From positions 1 through 22,625 of the forward strand of contig JACORX010000058.1 in the NCBI GenBank assembly GCA_016179165.1: 22,625 nt of DNA, read 5' to 3'. The position numbers and the translations under genes are program-made. This stretch comes from Candidatus Rokuibacteriota bacterium (GTDB taxonomy: Bacteria; Methylomirabilota; Methylomirabilia; Rokubacteriales; CSP1-6). This document shows, piece after piece, positions 15,592-22,625 of the stretch; position 1 is the first letter of the stretch; each line of letters opens with the position of its first letter. The notes beneath the pieces were generated by a model, which worked only from the letters and a program-made list of their open reading frames with translations, did not search any database and had not been told where the DNA came from.

Positions 15592-15711
15592 GGTGGCTCA
15601 AAAGGGTCCAGATGCGAGGCGGCGCCCGCCGGCCGCACGCGAGGCGTACTCCTGTACGTTGAGCGTGCGGCCAAGGGCGCCAACGAAGCAGATGGGCCCT
15701 TTTCAGCCGCC
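15592..15711. repeat. 120-base near-symmetric palindrome (element B) just after lpxC
   Basis: Four nested arm pairs share one centre at about 15651.5: 15592-15615 with 15688-15711 (19 of 24 paired), GGCGCCC 15621-15627 with 15675-15681, GGCCGCACGC 15631-15640 with GCGTGCGGCC 15663-15672 (perfect), and CGTAC 15645-15649 with GTACG 15654-15658. It begins 6 bases after the lpxC stop. It could fold into a long cruciform or RNA hairpin and may protect or end the lpxC transcript, but lacks a U-run. Confidence 0.85.
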
Positions 15712-15716
15712 TGCCG

Positions 15717-16691
15717 CTAGAGGGCGGCGATGCCGGGGTGGGACGAGAAGCCGTTGCCCGGCATGAGCCGCTCCAGGCGGCCTGCGAGGGTACCCGCGGC
15801 TTGCGTCTGCGGCCGGGCGACCCGCTGGCGCCGCTCGGCGGCGAGGGCGTCCACCATGGCGGCGACCAGCTCGTGGTTGAGCGCGTGGCCGGCGTTCCTG
15901 GCCGTGATATGACCCGTGAACGGGCGGCCCAGGAGCCAGAGGTCGCCCACCAGGTCGAGCATCTTGTGGCGGACGAACTCGTCATCGAAGCGGAGGCTGT
16001 CGTTGAGCACCGAGCGCCTGCCGACCACGACGGCATTGTCGAGGGAGCCGCCGCGTGCCAGCCCGTTCTTCCGCATGGCCGCCACGTCCTTCAGGAAGCC
16101 GTAGGTCCGGGCCGGGGCCAGCTCGTCCACGAACACGCTCTCGCTCACCTCAAGGGAGACGACCTGGCAGCCCACGACGGGATGCGGGTTGTCGAGCGTG
16201 TAGGTGATGCGGAAGACGTCCGAAGGGGCGATCTCTATCCAGCGGTTGCCGTCCCCGACGCGCACGGGCTCGCGGACGCCGACCGCACGGCGCGGGACCG
16301 GCAGCGTGACGGCGCCCGCAGAGTAGAGCAGGTCCACGAAGGGCTTGGCGCTGCCGTCGAGGGCGGGGACCTCCTCGGCGCTGACGTCGGCCACGAAGTT
16401 GTCGATGCCGAGCGCAGCGGCGGCGGCCATCAAATGCTCGATGGTGCGCACCCGCACGCCGAAGGCGCCGAGCGTGGTTGCCGCACGGCCGTCCACGACA
16501 TGCTCGATGTCGGCCGGGACCAGGGTCCCATCGGCCGCGCGGAAGAGAATGCCGGTGTCGGCGGCGGCGGGTGACAGCGTGAGCTTGACCGGCTCACCAG
16601 AATGTAGCCCAATGCCATCCACTGAGACCTGCCGCCTGATGGTCCGCTGATAGCCCATACCGGGGCGCGTATAGAGCAAGTGGGGTGCCAT
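15717..16691 (-). CDS. lpxC: UDP-3-O-acyl-N-acetylglucosamine deacetylase
   Basis: The 324-residue protein is LpxC, the zinc deacetylase that commits to lipid A synthesis in the cytoplasm. Visible: VDGIGLHSGEPV (24-35), zinc ligand H86 in IEHLMAA, AEEVPALDGSAKPF (105-118), zinc ligands H242 and D246 in HKMLDLVGDL, and the catalytic His269 in AGHALNHEL. Start ATG 16691 has GGAAGG five bases upstream; a second ATG at 16658 (MGYQRTIRR) is nearer the usual family start but has no ribosome binding site. It proves an outer membrane with lipopolysaccharide. It seems transcribed alone, with 119 bases to the gene before it and a palindrome after it. Confidence 0.96.
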   Translation of the reverse strand: MAPHLLYTRPGMGYQRTIRRQVSVDGIGLHSGEPVKLTLSPAAADTGILFRAADGTLVPADIEHVVDGRAATTLGAFGVRVRTIEHLMAAAAALGIDNFVADVSAEEVPALDGSAKPFVDLLYSAGAVTLPVPRRAVGVREPVRVGDGNRWIEIAPSDVFRITYTLDNPHPVVGCQVVSLEVSESVFVDELAPARTYGFLKDVAAMRKNGLARGGSLDNAVVVGRRSVLNDSLRFDDEFVRHKMLDLVGDLWLLGRPFTGHITARNAGHALNHELVAAMVDALAAERRQRVARPQTQAAGTLAGRLERLMPGNGFSSHPGIAAL

Positions 16692-16718
16692 CCCGGCCTT
16701 CCTTACCTAACTATTGGT

Positions 16719-16724
16719 TTTATA
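16719..16724 (-). promoter_or_regulatory. Candidate -10 element for lpxC
   Basis: TATAAA lies in the only AT-rich pocket between the archease-like gene and lpxC, 27 bases before ATG 16691. No convincing -35 is visible at 17 to 18 bases spacing. Confidence 0.3.
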
Positions 16725-16810
16725 TGACTGGTCTTCCACGGCACTGGCCAGCGAGTTCATGCTCCGATGACTGTAGGGCACGCCACCCGCGCCCGCTTGT
16801 CTCATTTAGG

Positions 16811-17299
16811 TTACGCATCCGGGCCACCGCCGCTCAGGACTGAGACACGCGCTTCAAACCCGTCCCCAACTGCGAGCACCGCGGCACCGTCTTTGCCGAT
16901 CCCGCGCACCGTTTCCCGCGGGATGTGGCGCGCCGGGTCGAGGTCTTCCCCGTGGAGGCGGCAGTGCAGGCGCAGCGGCTCGCCGCCTGGGCTGGCAGCT
17001 TCGAGCGCGAAGATCGTGAACTCGACCCGCCGTGGGACGAAGCCCTCGACGTCCACTACGTACAGGCACTCGTTGAGCCAATTCACGAGGAGAGTCTCGG
17101 GTGCTGAGCCGTGGGCGCGGACCTCGCGCGCGTCACGCTCTTCGACCGAGGCCGGATCCGCCAGGAGGGCGAACACGCCGAGGGCGACCTGCGCAAAAAC
17201 TTCCGGCAACGTCGCGCCGAGGCCGACCACGCCCCTGCCTCCGTTGGCCTCGACATGGGTGAAGGCCGGGGCGAAGGCCGGGGTGAGGGCCGGGCTCAG
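16811..17299 (-). CDS. Archease-like protein
   Basis: The frame encodes an archease-family protein: GATLPEVFAQVALGVFALLADP, then the family's central block LLVNWLNECLYVVDVEGFVPRRVEF and LHGEDLDPARH. Archease helps the RNA ligase RtcB reach its active guanylated state (family knowledge); no rtcB is in the window. The usual N-terminal HTAD motif, with a metal-binding Asp, appears here as THVEAN, so that site is altered. Starts are a problem: GTG 17230 falls inside the conserved domain, the frame closes upstream at about 17315, and between them there is no ATG, GTG or TTG. I propose CTG 17299, which overlaps the rsmE stop as CTGA and yields 162 residues. A three-fold 12-base repeat lies in the first codons. 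Confidence 0.68.
   Translation of the reverse strand: MSPALTPAFAPAFTHVEANGGRGVVGLGATLPEVFAQVALGVFALLADPASVEERDAREVRAHGSAPETLLVNWLNECLYVVDVEGFVPRRVEFTIFALEAASPGGEPLRLHCRLHGEDLDPARHIPRETVRGIGKDGAAVLAVGDGFEARVSVLSGGGPDA
17257..17292. repeat. Three 12-base tandem repeats at the rsmE/archease junction
   Basis: GGGTGAAGGCCG, GGGCGAAGGCCG and GGGTGAGGGCCG follow each other without gaps. Read on the minus strand in the archease frame, the units encode an Ala/Pro/Phe-rich TPAFAPAF-type sequence before the conserved domain. The unit length of 12 keeps the reading frame. The array lies just after the rsmE stop codon. Confidence 0.8.
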
Positions 17300-18042
17300 G
17301 AGCCGCCTCCGCCGAGATCACCGTAGCGAGCCTGTAGGATGGCCAGCCCCACGGGCCCCGCGGTCTCGGTCCGGAGGATGCGGGGGCCCAGGCCCCCGAC
17401 CACCGCGCCTGCGGCGCGGAGAGCGTCGGCCTCAGCCCGCTCGAGCCCGCCCTCGGGTCCGACCACGACCGTGGCGCGGCTCACGGGCCGCGGCGGCAGC
17501 TGGGGGCCGAGGGGTTCTGGCGCGTCTTCCCAGAGGCAAACGAGCAACCCGTCGGTCTCGCGGGCCGCGATCCACGCGGCCAAGCTCTGGGGCGGCGTCA
17601 CCTCCGCAATCAGCGCGCGGCCGCTTTGCTTGGCGGCTTCCTTGGCCGCTCGCTGCCAGCGGGAGAGGCGCGGGCCCGGCCGTCCCGACTCGACGCGCAC
17701 CACGGTGCGCGCCGTCACGAGCGGTACCACGCGCGCGACGCCGAGCTCGGTCGCCATGCGGATGATGCCCTCCATCTTGTCGCCCTTGGGGATGCTCTGA
17801 GCCAGGGTCAGGTGCAGGGGGGATTCCGTTTGCAGCTCCGCACGCGCGAGCAAGGTACCGTAGGCGAGCCGGCCGCTCGCGCGCTCGAGCCGCACCGTCA
17901 GCACGTTGCCCATGCCGTCGAAGGCTTCGACGATGTCGCCCGGGCCCAGGCGCAGCACGCGCGTCAGGTGCCGCGTCTCCTCGGCGTCGAAGGTGACGCG
18001 CTCCCCCGCGATGCCCTCGGGGCGGATGAGAAAGCGGGTCAC
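17296..18042 (-). CDS. rsmE: 16S rRNA (uracil-1498-N3) methyltransferase
   Basis: The 248-residue protein starts VTRFLIRPEGIAGERVTF and shows the SPOUT-knot signatures VVGPEGGLERAEADAL and GLGPRILRTETAGPVGLAILQA near the C-terminus, plus AQSIPKGDKMEGIIRMATELG in the middle. RsmE methylates U1498 of 16S rRNA using S-adenosylmethionine. The GTG start 18042 overlaps the prmA stop as GTGA. The frame continues far upstream, but that part is out-of-frame prmA sequence. The pairing prmA-rsmE is a widely kept operon order. Confidence 0.95.
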   Translation of the reverse strand: MTRFLIRPEGIAGERVTFDAEETRHLTRVLRLGPGDIVEAFDGMGNVLTVRLERASGRLAYGTLLARAELQTESPLHLTLAQSIPKGDKMEGIIRMATELGVARVVPLVTARTVVRVESGRPGPRLSRWQRAAKEAAKQSGRALIAEVTPPQSLAAWIAARETDGLLVCLWEDAPEPLGPQLPPRPVSRATVVVGPEGGLERAEADALRAAGAVVGGLGPRILRTETAGPVGLAILQARYGDLGGGGS

Positions 18043-18920
18043 GCGGCGGCCGCTACCAGGAGCAGCGAGGACCAGCCCTCGATCACGAGCCGCCCGCGGA
18101 GCGCGAAGCCCGCCGGATCGAGCGCCGCGATCACGTCCTTGTCCTCGTGTTCGAGGATGCCGCCGAGGATCAGCGTGCCTCCCGGCGCCGCCAGCCTGCG
18201 ATAGTGCGGGGCGAGCGCCAGATGGGTGTGGGCGAGGAGATTGGCGAGGACGAGCGGGAAGGGCGGGACGTCGCGGAGCGACTCGGGCCCAGCCATGAGG
18301 AGATCGATGCGCTCGGCGCAGTCGTTGCGCGCGGCGTTGACCCGCGCGGCCGCGATGGCGTCCGGATCCACGTCCAGAGCCACGACGAGTCCGGCGCCCA
18401 GCTTGACGGCGGCGACGGCGAGGATGCCCGTACCGGTGCCGATGTCGAGGACCCGCTCGGGCCGCGTGCCGGCGATGGCTTCGTCGAGGAGCGTGAGACA
18501 CCCTTCGGTGCTGCCGTGGTGACCCGTGCCGAAGGCGCGCCCCGGCTCGATCACGACCGGGATTCGACCCCTCGCATCGGCCGCTTCCCACGGCGGCTTT
18601 ACCCAGAGCCTCCTGCCGACGGCCATTGGCGGGAACGACTGCTGCCACGCGCCGGCCCAGGCTTCCTCGAGGAGCGGCGCGATCTCCACGTCGCCCGGCG
18701 CCGTCAGGAAGCCCAGGGTGCTGAGGCCGGCTGCGTACTCCCGCACCGAGGTCGCGAGGGCGGTGGACGAGGCGCTGTCGGGGAAGAAGGCGCGAAGCCT
18801 CGCCGCTGCGAGGAGGCTCTCCTCCTCCACCACGCCCAGGGCGCCCTGTTCCCAGAGGAAGTTGGTCAGGCCTTCGGAGGTTTCGGGCGAGGTCGGGACG
18901 GTGATCTGCCAGAAGGCCAT
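18039..18920 (-). CDS. prmA: Ribosomal protein L11 methyltransferase
   Basis: The 293-residue protein has the class I methyltransferase motifs of PrmA: RAFGTGHHGSTEGCLTLL, VLDIGTGTGILAVAAVKLGA, VVALDVDPDAIAAARVN and LVLANLLAHTH. It trimethylates ribosomal protein L11. ATG 18920 is used; a TTG one codon earlier is possible. The start shares one base with the dnaJ stop (TGATG), which implies coupling. N-terminal MAFWQITVPTSPETSEGLTNFLWEQGALGV fits the L11-binding domain. Confidence 0.95.
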   Translation of the reverse strand: MAFWQITVPTSPETSEGLTNFLWEQGALGVVEEESLLAAARLRAFFPDSASSTALATSVREYAAGLSTLGFLTAPGDVEIAPLLEEAWAGAWQQSFPPMAVGRRLWVKPPWEAADARGRIPVVIEPGRAFGTGHHGSTEGCLTLLDEAIAGTRPERVLDIGTGTGILAVAAVKLGAGLVVALDVDPDAIAAARVNAARNDCAERIDLLMAGPESLRDVPPFPLVLANLLAHTHLALAPHYRRLAAPGGTLILGGILEHEDKDVIAALDPAGFALRGRLVIEGWSSLLLVAAAA

Positions 18921-20017
18921 CAACTGCCGAAGAGCTTCTTCATCCGATCGAGGAAAGAGGAGAGCAGCGGGCCCGAGGACGCCGTCGATGTCTCGCGGAG
19001 CTCTTCGAGGAGCTCCCGCTCCCGCTGCGAGAGCTTCTTCGGCACCTCGATGACCACCTCGTAGACCGCATGGCCGTGCCCCCGCCCCCTGAGGTGGGGC
19101 ATCCCCTTACCCTTGAGCGTCAAGCGCTGGCCCGGCTGGGTGCCGGGCGGCACCGTCAGCCGCGCCTTGCCATCGAGCACGGGCACGTCGACCTCGTCTC
19201 CGAGGCAGGCCTGGGGATAGGTCAGTGGTAGCGCGCAGACGAGGTCGGCGCCCTGGCGCACGAAGATTTCGTGAGGCCGGATTTGGAGCAGCACGTAGAG
19301 GTCGCCGGGTGGGCCGCCGTTGAGACCACCTTCTCCCTCGCCCGAGAGGCGCAGCTGGTTGCCGTCCTCGATTCCTGCGGGGATCGTCACCGTGAGCAGC
19401 CGCTCGCGCGCCACACGGCCTTCGCCACGGCAGCCCGCGCACGGGTGGCGGTTGACGCGGCCCGCGCCTCCACAGGCCGGGCACGGACGGGCGACGGTGA
19501 GGAAGCCCTGGGAGAAGCGGACCTGTCCCTGGCCGCGGCAGGTCCCGCACGTTTCGGGTGTGGTGCCGGGCTCCTGGCCCGAGCCGCGGCAGGCCTCGCA
19601 GGTCTCGTGGCGGGGAATCTGGAGCTTGGTCTCGAGCCCGTGCGCAGCCTCCTCGAGCGAGATATCGAGCCGGTACTGAAGGTCTTCGCCGTGCCGTGCG
19701 CGCGTGCGGCGCGCTCCGCCGCCGCCGCCGAAGAACCCCTCGAAGAGGTCCTCGATGATGGTGCCGAAGCCGACGTCGCCGGGGCCGCCGCCGGACCCGG
19801 GGACGGTGCCGAAGCGGTCGTAGTGCGCGCGCTTGTCCGGATCGGAGAGCACGGCGTACGCCTCGCTGATTTCCTTGAAGCGCTCCTCGGCCCGAGCGTC
19901 GCCCGGGTTCTTGTCAGGGTGGTGCTGGCGGGCGAGGGTGCGGTAGGCCTTCTTGAGTAGGGCGTCGTCGGCGCCCCGGCCGACGCCGAGGACCGAGTAG
20001 TAGTCCTTGGCCGCCAC
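18920..20017 (-). CDS. dnaJ: Chaperone DnaJ (Hsp40)
   Basis: The 365-residue type I DnaJ has a J domain with HPD at 33-35, a Gly-rich linker (about 73-106), four CxxCxGxG zinc motifs beginning at C140, C157, C179 and C193, and the C-terminal substrate-binding domains. It stimulates DnaK ATP hydrolysis and delivers substrates. The start is GTG 20017, one base after the grpE stop; no other start fits the N-terminus AAKDYYSVLGV. No dnaK lies next to it. Confidence 0.97.
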   Translation of the reverse strand: MAAKDYYSVLGVGRGADDALLKKAYRTLARQHHPDKNPGDARAEERFKEISEAYAVLSDPDKRAHYDRFGTVPGSGGGPGDVGFGTIIEDLFEGFFGGGGGARRTRARHGEDLQYRLDISLEEAAHGLETKLQIPRHETCEACRGSGQEPGTTPETCGTCRGQGQVRFSQGFLTVARPCPACGGAGRVNRHPCAGCRGEGRVARERLLTVTIPAGIEDGNQLRLSGEGEGGLNGGPPGDLYVLLQIRPHEIFVRQGADLVCALPLTYPQACLGDEVDVPVLDGKARLTVPPGTQPGQRLTLKGKGMPHLRGRGHGHAVYEVVIEVPKKLSQRERELLEELRETSTASSGPLLSSFLDRMKKLFGS

Positions 20018-20018
20018 G

Positions 20019-20558
20019 CTAGGACGGGTCGGGGGTCGAGGCCACGGTGACCATGGCCGGGCGGAGGACGCGCCCGTTGAGGAGATAGCCGCGCGCCGTT
20101 TCGTCCACCACCGTGCCCTCGGGCCGGCCCTGGGCGGGCACGCGCGCGATGGCCTCGTGCCGCTCGGGGTCGAAGGGCTGGCCGATGGAGGGGAAGGGGG
20201 TCACGCCGAACTTCTCCAGCACGCGCAGGAGCTCGCGCTGGGTCAGCTCCACCCCGGCCGTGACGGCTGCCGCCGCGGGCTCGCCGCGGGCCGCCTGGAG
20301 CGCCCGCTCGAAATTGTCGAGGATCGGCAGGATCTCGCGCAGGAGCGACTCGTTGGCGTAGCGCGTGTACTCCTCCCGCTCGCGGGCGGCGCGCTTCCGG
20401 GAGTTGTCGAACTCGGCGGCGGCCCGGAGGTAGCGGTCGCGGTGCTCCTCGGCCTCGCGCGTCTTGGCTTCGAGGGCGTCGCGGAGGCGCCGGATCTCTT
20501 CCTCGGGCTCTAGGACCAGCGCGTCGCCGTCAGGATCCAGGATGTCGTCGTTCATCAT
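20019..20558 (-). CDS. grpE: Nucleotide exchange factor GrpE
   Basis: The 179-residue protein has an N-terminal coiled coil (about 15-75, EEEIRRLRDALEAKTREAEEHRDRYLRAAAEFDN) and a C-terminal beta domain (PFDPERHEAIARVP, RGYLLNGRVLRPAMVTV), the GrpE layout. It releases ADP from DnaK. ATG 20558 is directly followed by ATG 20555; neither has a Shine-Dalgarno sequence. An open frame upstream to 20603 lacks family character. A -10-like TATACT ends 7 bases before ATG 20558, so the gene might also be made from a leaderless transcript in addition to read-through from hrcA 49 bases upstream. Confidence 0.95.
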   Translation of the reverse strand: MMNDDILDPDGDALVLEPEEEIRRLRDALEAKTREAEEHRDRYLRAAAEFDNSRKRAAREREEYTRYANESLLREILPILDNFERALQAARGEPAAAAVTAGVELTQRELLRVLEKFGVTPFPSIGQPFDPERHEAIARVPAQGRPEGTVVDETARGYLLNGRVLRPAMVTVASTPDPS

Positions 20559-20565
20559 ACGGGAA

Positions 20566-20571
20566 AGTATA
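20566..20571 (-). promoter_or_regulatory. Candidate -10 element directly before grpE
   Basis: TATACT (5 of 6 to TATAAT) lies in the hrcA-grpE gap, with 7 bases between it and ATG 20558. Transcription would begin at or within a base or two of the start codon, giving a leaderless message. No good -35 match is visible, so this is weak. Confidence 0.3.
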
Positions 20572-20607
20572 GCAGACGGGAGCCGGTTGACTGCGGCCGG
20601 CACCGGA

Positions 20608-21657
20608 TCAGGATGGAAGGTACAGCTCTCTCTGCACCCGGGACAACGAGTCGGAGACGAGCCGCGCGGTCTTGTCCACGATGGTGATGATGTCGCCGTA
20701 GGCCATGCGTCGCGGCCCGACCACCCCCAGCACGCCCAGCACCTGACCGCGGTAGGTGTACGTGGAGGTGATGAGGCTGCACTCGCGCATCTCCTCGACC
20801 GGATTTTCCCCTCCGATCAGGACCTGCACGCCCCGCTCCTCGGCCATGCGCGTCAGGAGGTCCACGAGGCGGGCCTTGTCCTCGAAGGCCTTGAGCAGCC
20901 CGCGCATGGTGGCGACGTCGCTGAAGTCGGGGTGGTCGAGCACGTTGATGGCGCCGCTGATGTAGAGGTTGCGGTCGCGCAGCAGCCCGACGATCTGGTC
21001 GAGAACGCCTCGGCTTCTGGTCCAGAGCGGGTCGAGCGGGTCGGCCGGGCGCTCGATATCGTCGAGGATGGCCTGGAAGGTCTTGCCGCGGTAGCGCCGC
21101 GTCAGGGTCCGACCGATCTCCCGCAGCTCCTCGACGCCCGGGCGGGGCAGCGGCGTGAGAGCGCGGGCCGTGACCCAGCCCGTATCCGTGACGACCACGG
21201 CCAGTGCGCGGTCTTCGCCCAGGCCGACCAGCTCGATCCGGTCCAGCGCGGTGCGGCGGAGCGGCGGGGCGAGGAGCATCCCGGTCATGTGCGTGCCGTC
21301 CGAGAGGCGCGTGGGTGTCTCCGACATGAGCCGCTCGCCCGCGTCCGCCGGCGGGGCGGCCGTGTCCGTGGTTTTGGCGCCGGCCGGGGCGGCCTTCCAT
21401 GGCACCTCGCCCAGGGCGGTGACGTAGAAGCGGTAGGCCTTGTCCGTCGGTACGCGGCCGGCCGACGTGTGAGGGTGGGTGAGAAAGCCCTGCTCCTCGA
21501 GGTCGGCCATGGCATTGCGGATGGTCGCCGGCGACAGCCCCCGGACGTGGCGGCGCGAGACGGAGCGCGACCCCACGGGCTGGGCGGTCTCTACGTATTC
21601 CGCGATGACAGCCAGCAGCACCTGGCGCAGGCGCTGGTCGAGTACGGGCGGAGCCAT
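20608..21657 (-). CDS. hrcA: Heat-inducible transcription repressor HrcA
   Basis: The 349-residue protein has an N-terminal winged helix (RQVLLAVIAEYVETAQPVGS then GLSPATIRNAMADLEEQGFL and PHTSAGRVPTDKAYR), which is highly characteristic of HrcA, and a GAF-like domain with a C-terminal segment ending VQRELYLPS. It represses chaperone operons at CIRCE inverted repeats and is tuned by GroEL (family knowledge). I found no CIRCE element in the window; it may be upstream of hemW. ATG 21657 begins the conserved N-terminus. The frame extends to 21834, overlapping hemW, without HrcA character. It starts 20 bases after the hemW stop. Confidence 0.96.
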   Translation of the reverse strand: MAPPVLDQRLRQVLLAVIAEYVETAQPVGSRSVSRRHVRGLSPATIRNAMADLEEQGFLTHPHTSAGRVPTDKAYRFYVTALGEVPWKAAPAGAKTTDTAAPPADAGERLMSETPTRLSDGTHMTGMLLAPPLRRTALDRIELVGLGEDRALAVVVTDTGWVTARALTPLPRPGVEELREIGRTLTRRYRGKTFQAILDDIERPADPLDPLWTRSRGVLDQIVGLLRDRNLYISGAINVLDHPDFSDVATMRGLLKAFEDKARLVDLLTRMAEERGVQVLIGGENPVEEMRECSLITSTYTYRGQVLGVLGVVGPRRMAYGDIITIVDKTARLVSDSLSRVQRELYLPS

Positions 21658-21677
21658 GGTGGCCGTATCGTACCCGA

Positions 21678-22625
21678 TTAAAGGAGATCGATGAAGAGCG
21701 CGTCCGAGAGGAGAAAGCCCGCCTCGGTCAGGCACACACGTCCCTCGCGCTCCACGAGGAGCCCGCGCTCCCGCCACGCCTCGAGCGTGGACTGGAGCCG
21801 CGCCGGTCCCAGCGCAGCACGCTCGTCGAGCCACTCGGCCGGGACGCCGTCGCCGAGCCTGAGACCCAGGATAAGGCGCTCGGCCATGCGCTGGCGCGGC
21901 GTCAGCGTCTCGTGCGTCCCGACGGGCGGCTCACCGCCCGCGACCATGGCGCCGTAGCGCTCGACGGACTTGACGTTGCCGTAACGCACGTCGCCGAGGA
22001 ACCCGCAGGCGCCCGGGCCCAGGCCCAGGTACTCCTCGGCGCGCCAGTAGATCTGGTTGTGCGTCGAGCGGTGCCCCGTGCGGGCGTAGTTGGAGACCTC
22101 GTAGTGCTCGAAGCCTGCCTCCGCCGCGAGCTGGGTGAGCCGCGTGTACTGCGCGGTCACCGTGTCCTCCGGCGGCATTCCAGTGATACCGGCTGAGTGC
22201 CAGAGGCTGCCCTCGTCGAGCGTCAGCGCGTAGGCCGAGAGGTGATCGAGCCTCCACCCAAGCGCGCCCTTGACCGTCTCCTCCCAGGTCGCGAGGTCGA
22301 GCGCCGGCAGGCCGTAGATCAGATCGACGCTGACGTCCACGAAGCCGGCGGCACGGGCGGCGTCGAAAGCCTCGCGCGCCTGCGCGGCCGTGTGGAGCCG
22401 GTCCAGCGCCGGCAGGATTCGGTCGTCGAGGCTCTGAACGCCCAGGCTGATGCGCGTGACACCGGCCCGGCGATAGCCCGACAGCCGATCGAGGCTCACG
22501 CTCTCGGGATTGCACTCGACCGTGATCTCGGCGCCGGCATCGATGCCGAAGCGCGCCTGGAGGCGCTCGAGGATCTGCGCCATCGCCTCGGCCGGCAGCA
22601 GCGAAGGCGTGCCGCCGCCGAGGAA
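21678..22625 (-). CDS. hemW: Radical SAM heme chaperone HemW (N-terminus outside window)
   Basis: About 315 C-terminal residues are present; the frame is open through base 22625, so the start and the CxxxCxxC iron-sulfur motif lie outside. Visible are FLGGGTPSLLP, ECNPESV, ISLGVQSLDD and DLIYGLPALDLATW of the radical SAM fold, EHYEVSNYARTGHRSTHN, and GLGPGACGFLGDVRYGN of the HemN-type C-terminal part. HemW passes heme to respiratory enzymes and is often misnamed coproporphyrinogen oxidase (family knowledge). The order hemW-hrcA-grpE-dnaJ-prmA-rsmE matches that of many bacteria. An internal ATG at 22583 is not the true start. Confidence 0.94.
   Translation of the reverse strand, partial: FLGGGTPSLLPAEAMAQILERLQARFGIDAGAEITVECNPESVSLDRLSGYRRAGVTRISLGVQSLDDRILPALDRLHTAAQAREAFDAARAAGFVDVSVDLIYGLPALDLATWEETVKGALGWRLDHLSAYALTLDEGSLWHSAGITGMPPEDTVTAQYTRLTQLAAEAGFEHYEVSNYARTGHRSTHNQIYWRAEEYLGLGPGACGFLGDVRYGNVKSVERYGAMVAGGEPPVGTHETLTPRQRMAERLILGLRLGDGVPAEWLDERAALGPARLQSTLEAWRERGLLVEREGRVCLTEAGFLLSDALFIDLL

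Noticed and set aside
15310..15720. 136-codon open frame on the plus strand in the lpxC-DUF4390 gap
   Set aside because: It consists of the two palindromic elements read through, has no ribosome binding site and no recognisable protein features.
18043..18648. N-terminal extension of rsmE
   Set aside because: It overlaps prmA out of frame; the RsmE domain starts at GTG 18042.
20608..22625. CIRCE operator for HrcA
   Set aside because: No TTAGCACTC-N9-GAGTGCTAA-like pair was found in this part or elsewhere in the window; it may be upstream of hemW outside the window.
1..22625. tRNA, rRNA, CRISPR arrays, transposase genes
   Set aside because: None were seen on reading; no cloverleaf-like segments, regular spacer arrays or transposase motifs were recognised.

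Overview
The window is GC-rich DNA from a Gram-negative bacterium. It carries lpxC for lipid A synthesis, ntrY/ntrX, a heat-shock cluster of hemW-hrcA-grpE-dnaJ order, and a pyrR-pyrB pair. PyrR together with Gram-negative envelope genes, the very high GC content and the protein style suggest an uncultivated soil or subsurface lineage such as Rokubacteria/Methylomirabilota or a deltaproteobacterial relative. That placement is inference only. All convincing genes lie on the minus strand, so transcription runs from high to low coordinates.

Right part (about 22.6 to 16.8 kb): hemW (cut by the window edge), hrcA, grpE, dnaJ, prmA, rsmE and an archease-like gene. They are packed with overlaps or gaps of 0 to 50 bases and look like one protein-quality/RNA-modification operon. 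dnaK, often found between grpE and dnaJ, is absent. Next come lpxC and a 490-base gene-free stretch filled with large palindromes. After it lies the operon DUF4390 - ntrY - ntrX, a membrane sensor kinase and its sigma-54 response regulator.

Middle part (about 11.0 to 7.3 kb): directly after the ntrX stop codon lies the C-terminal third of a LivF-type ABC transporter ATPase with no N-terminal part. It is followed by a DUF2877/AllH-like protein, a cytosine-deaminase-like amidohydrolase and a CaiB-type CoA transferase. This looks like the tail of a nitrogen-compound catabolic operon whose upstream part is missing, either through a genomic rearrangement or an assembly join.

Left part (about 7.3 kb to 1): a 1120-residue zinc-ribbon/adenylate cyclase/AAA ATPase/TPR protein, a small unknown protein with a lysine-rich tail, and a gluzincin metallopeptidase. 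Then comes the pyrR leader, pyrR and the first codons of pyrB.

The most notable element is the pyrR leader (927 to 674). A sigma-70-like promoter overlaps the stop codon of the preceding gene. It is followed by a hairpin resembling the PyrR RNA-binding loop, whose base stem covers a strong ribosome binding site. That site serves a 54-codon leader ORF that reads through an intrinsic terminator and ends in a GTGA overlap with the pyrR start. This suggests PyrR-controlled translation of a leader ORF coupled to transcription attenuation. The mechanism is a hypothesis read from sequence.
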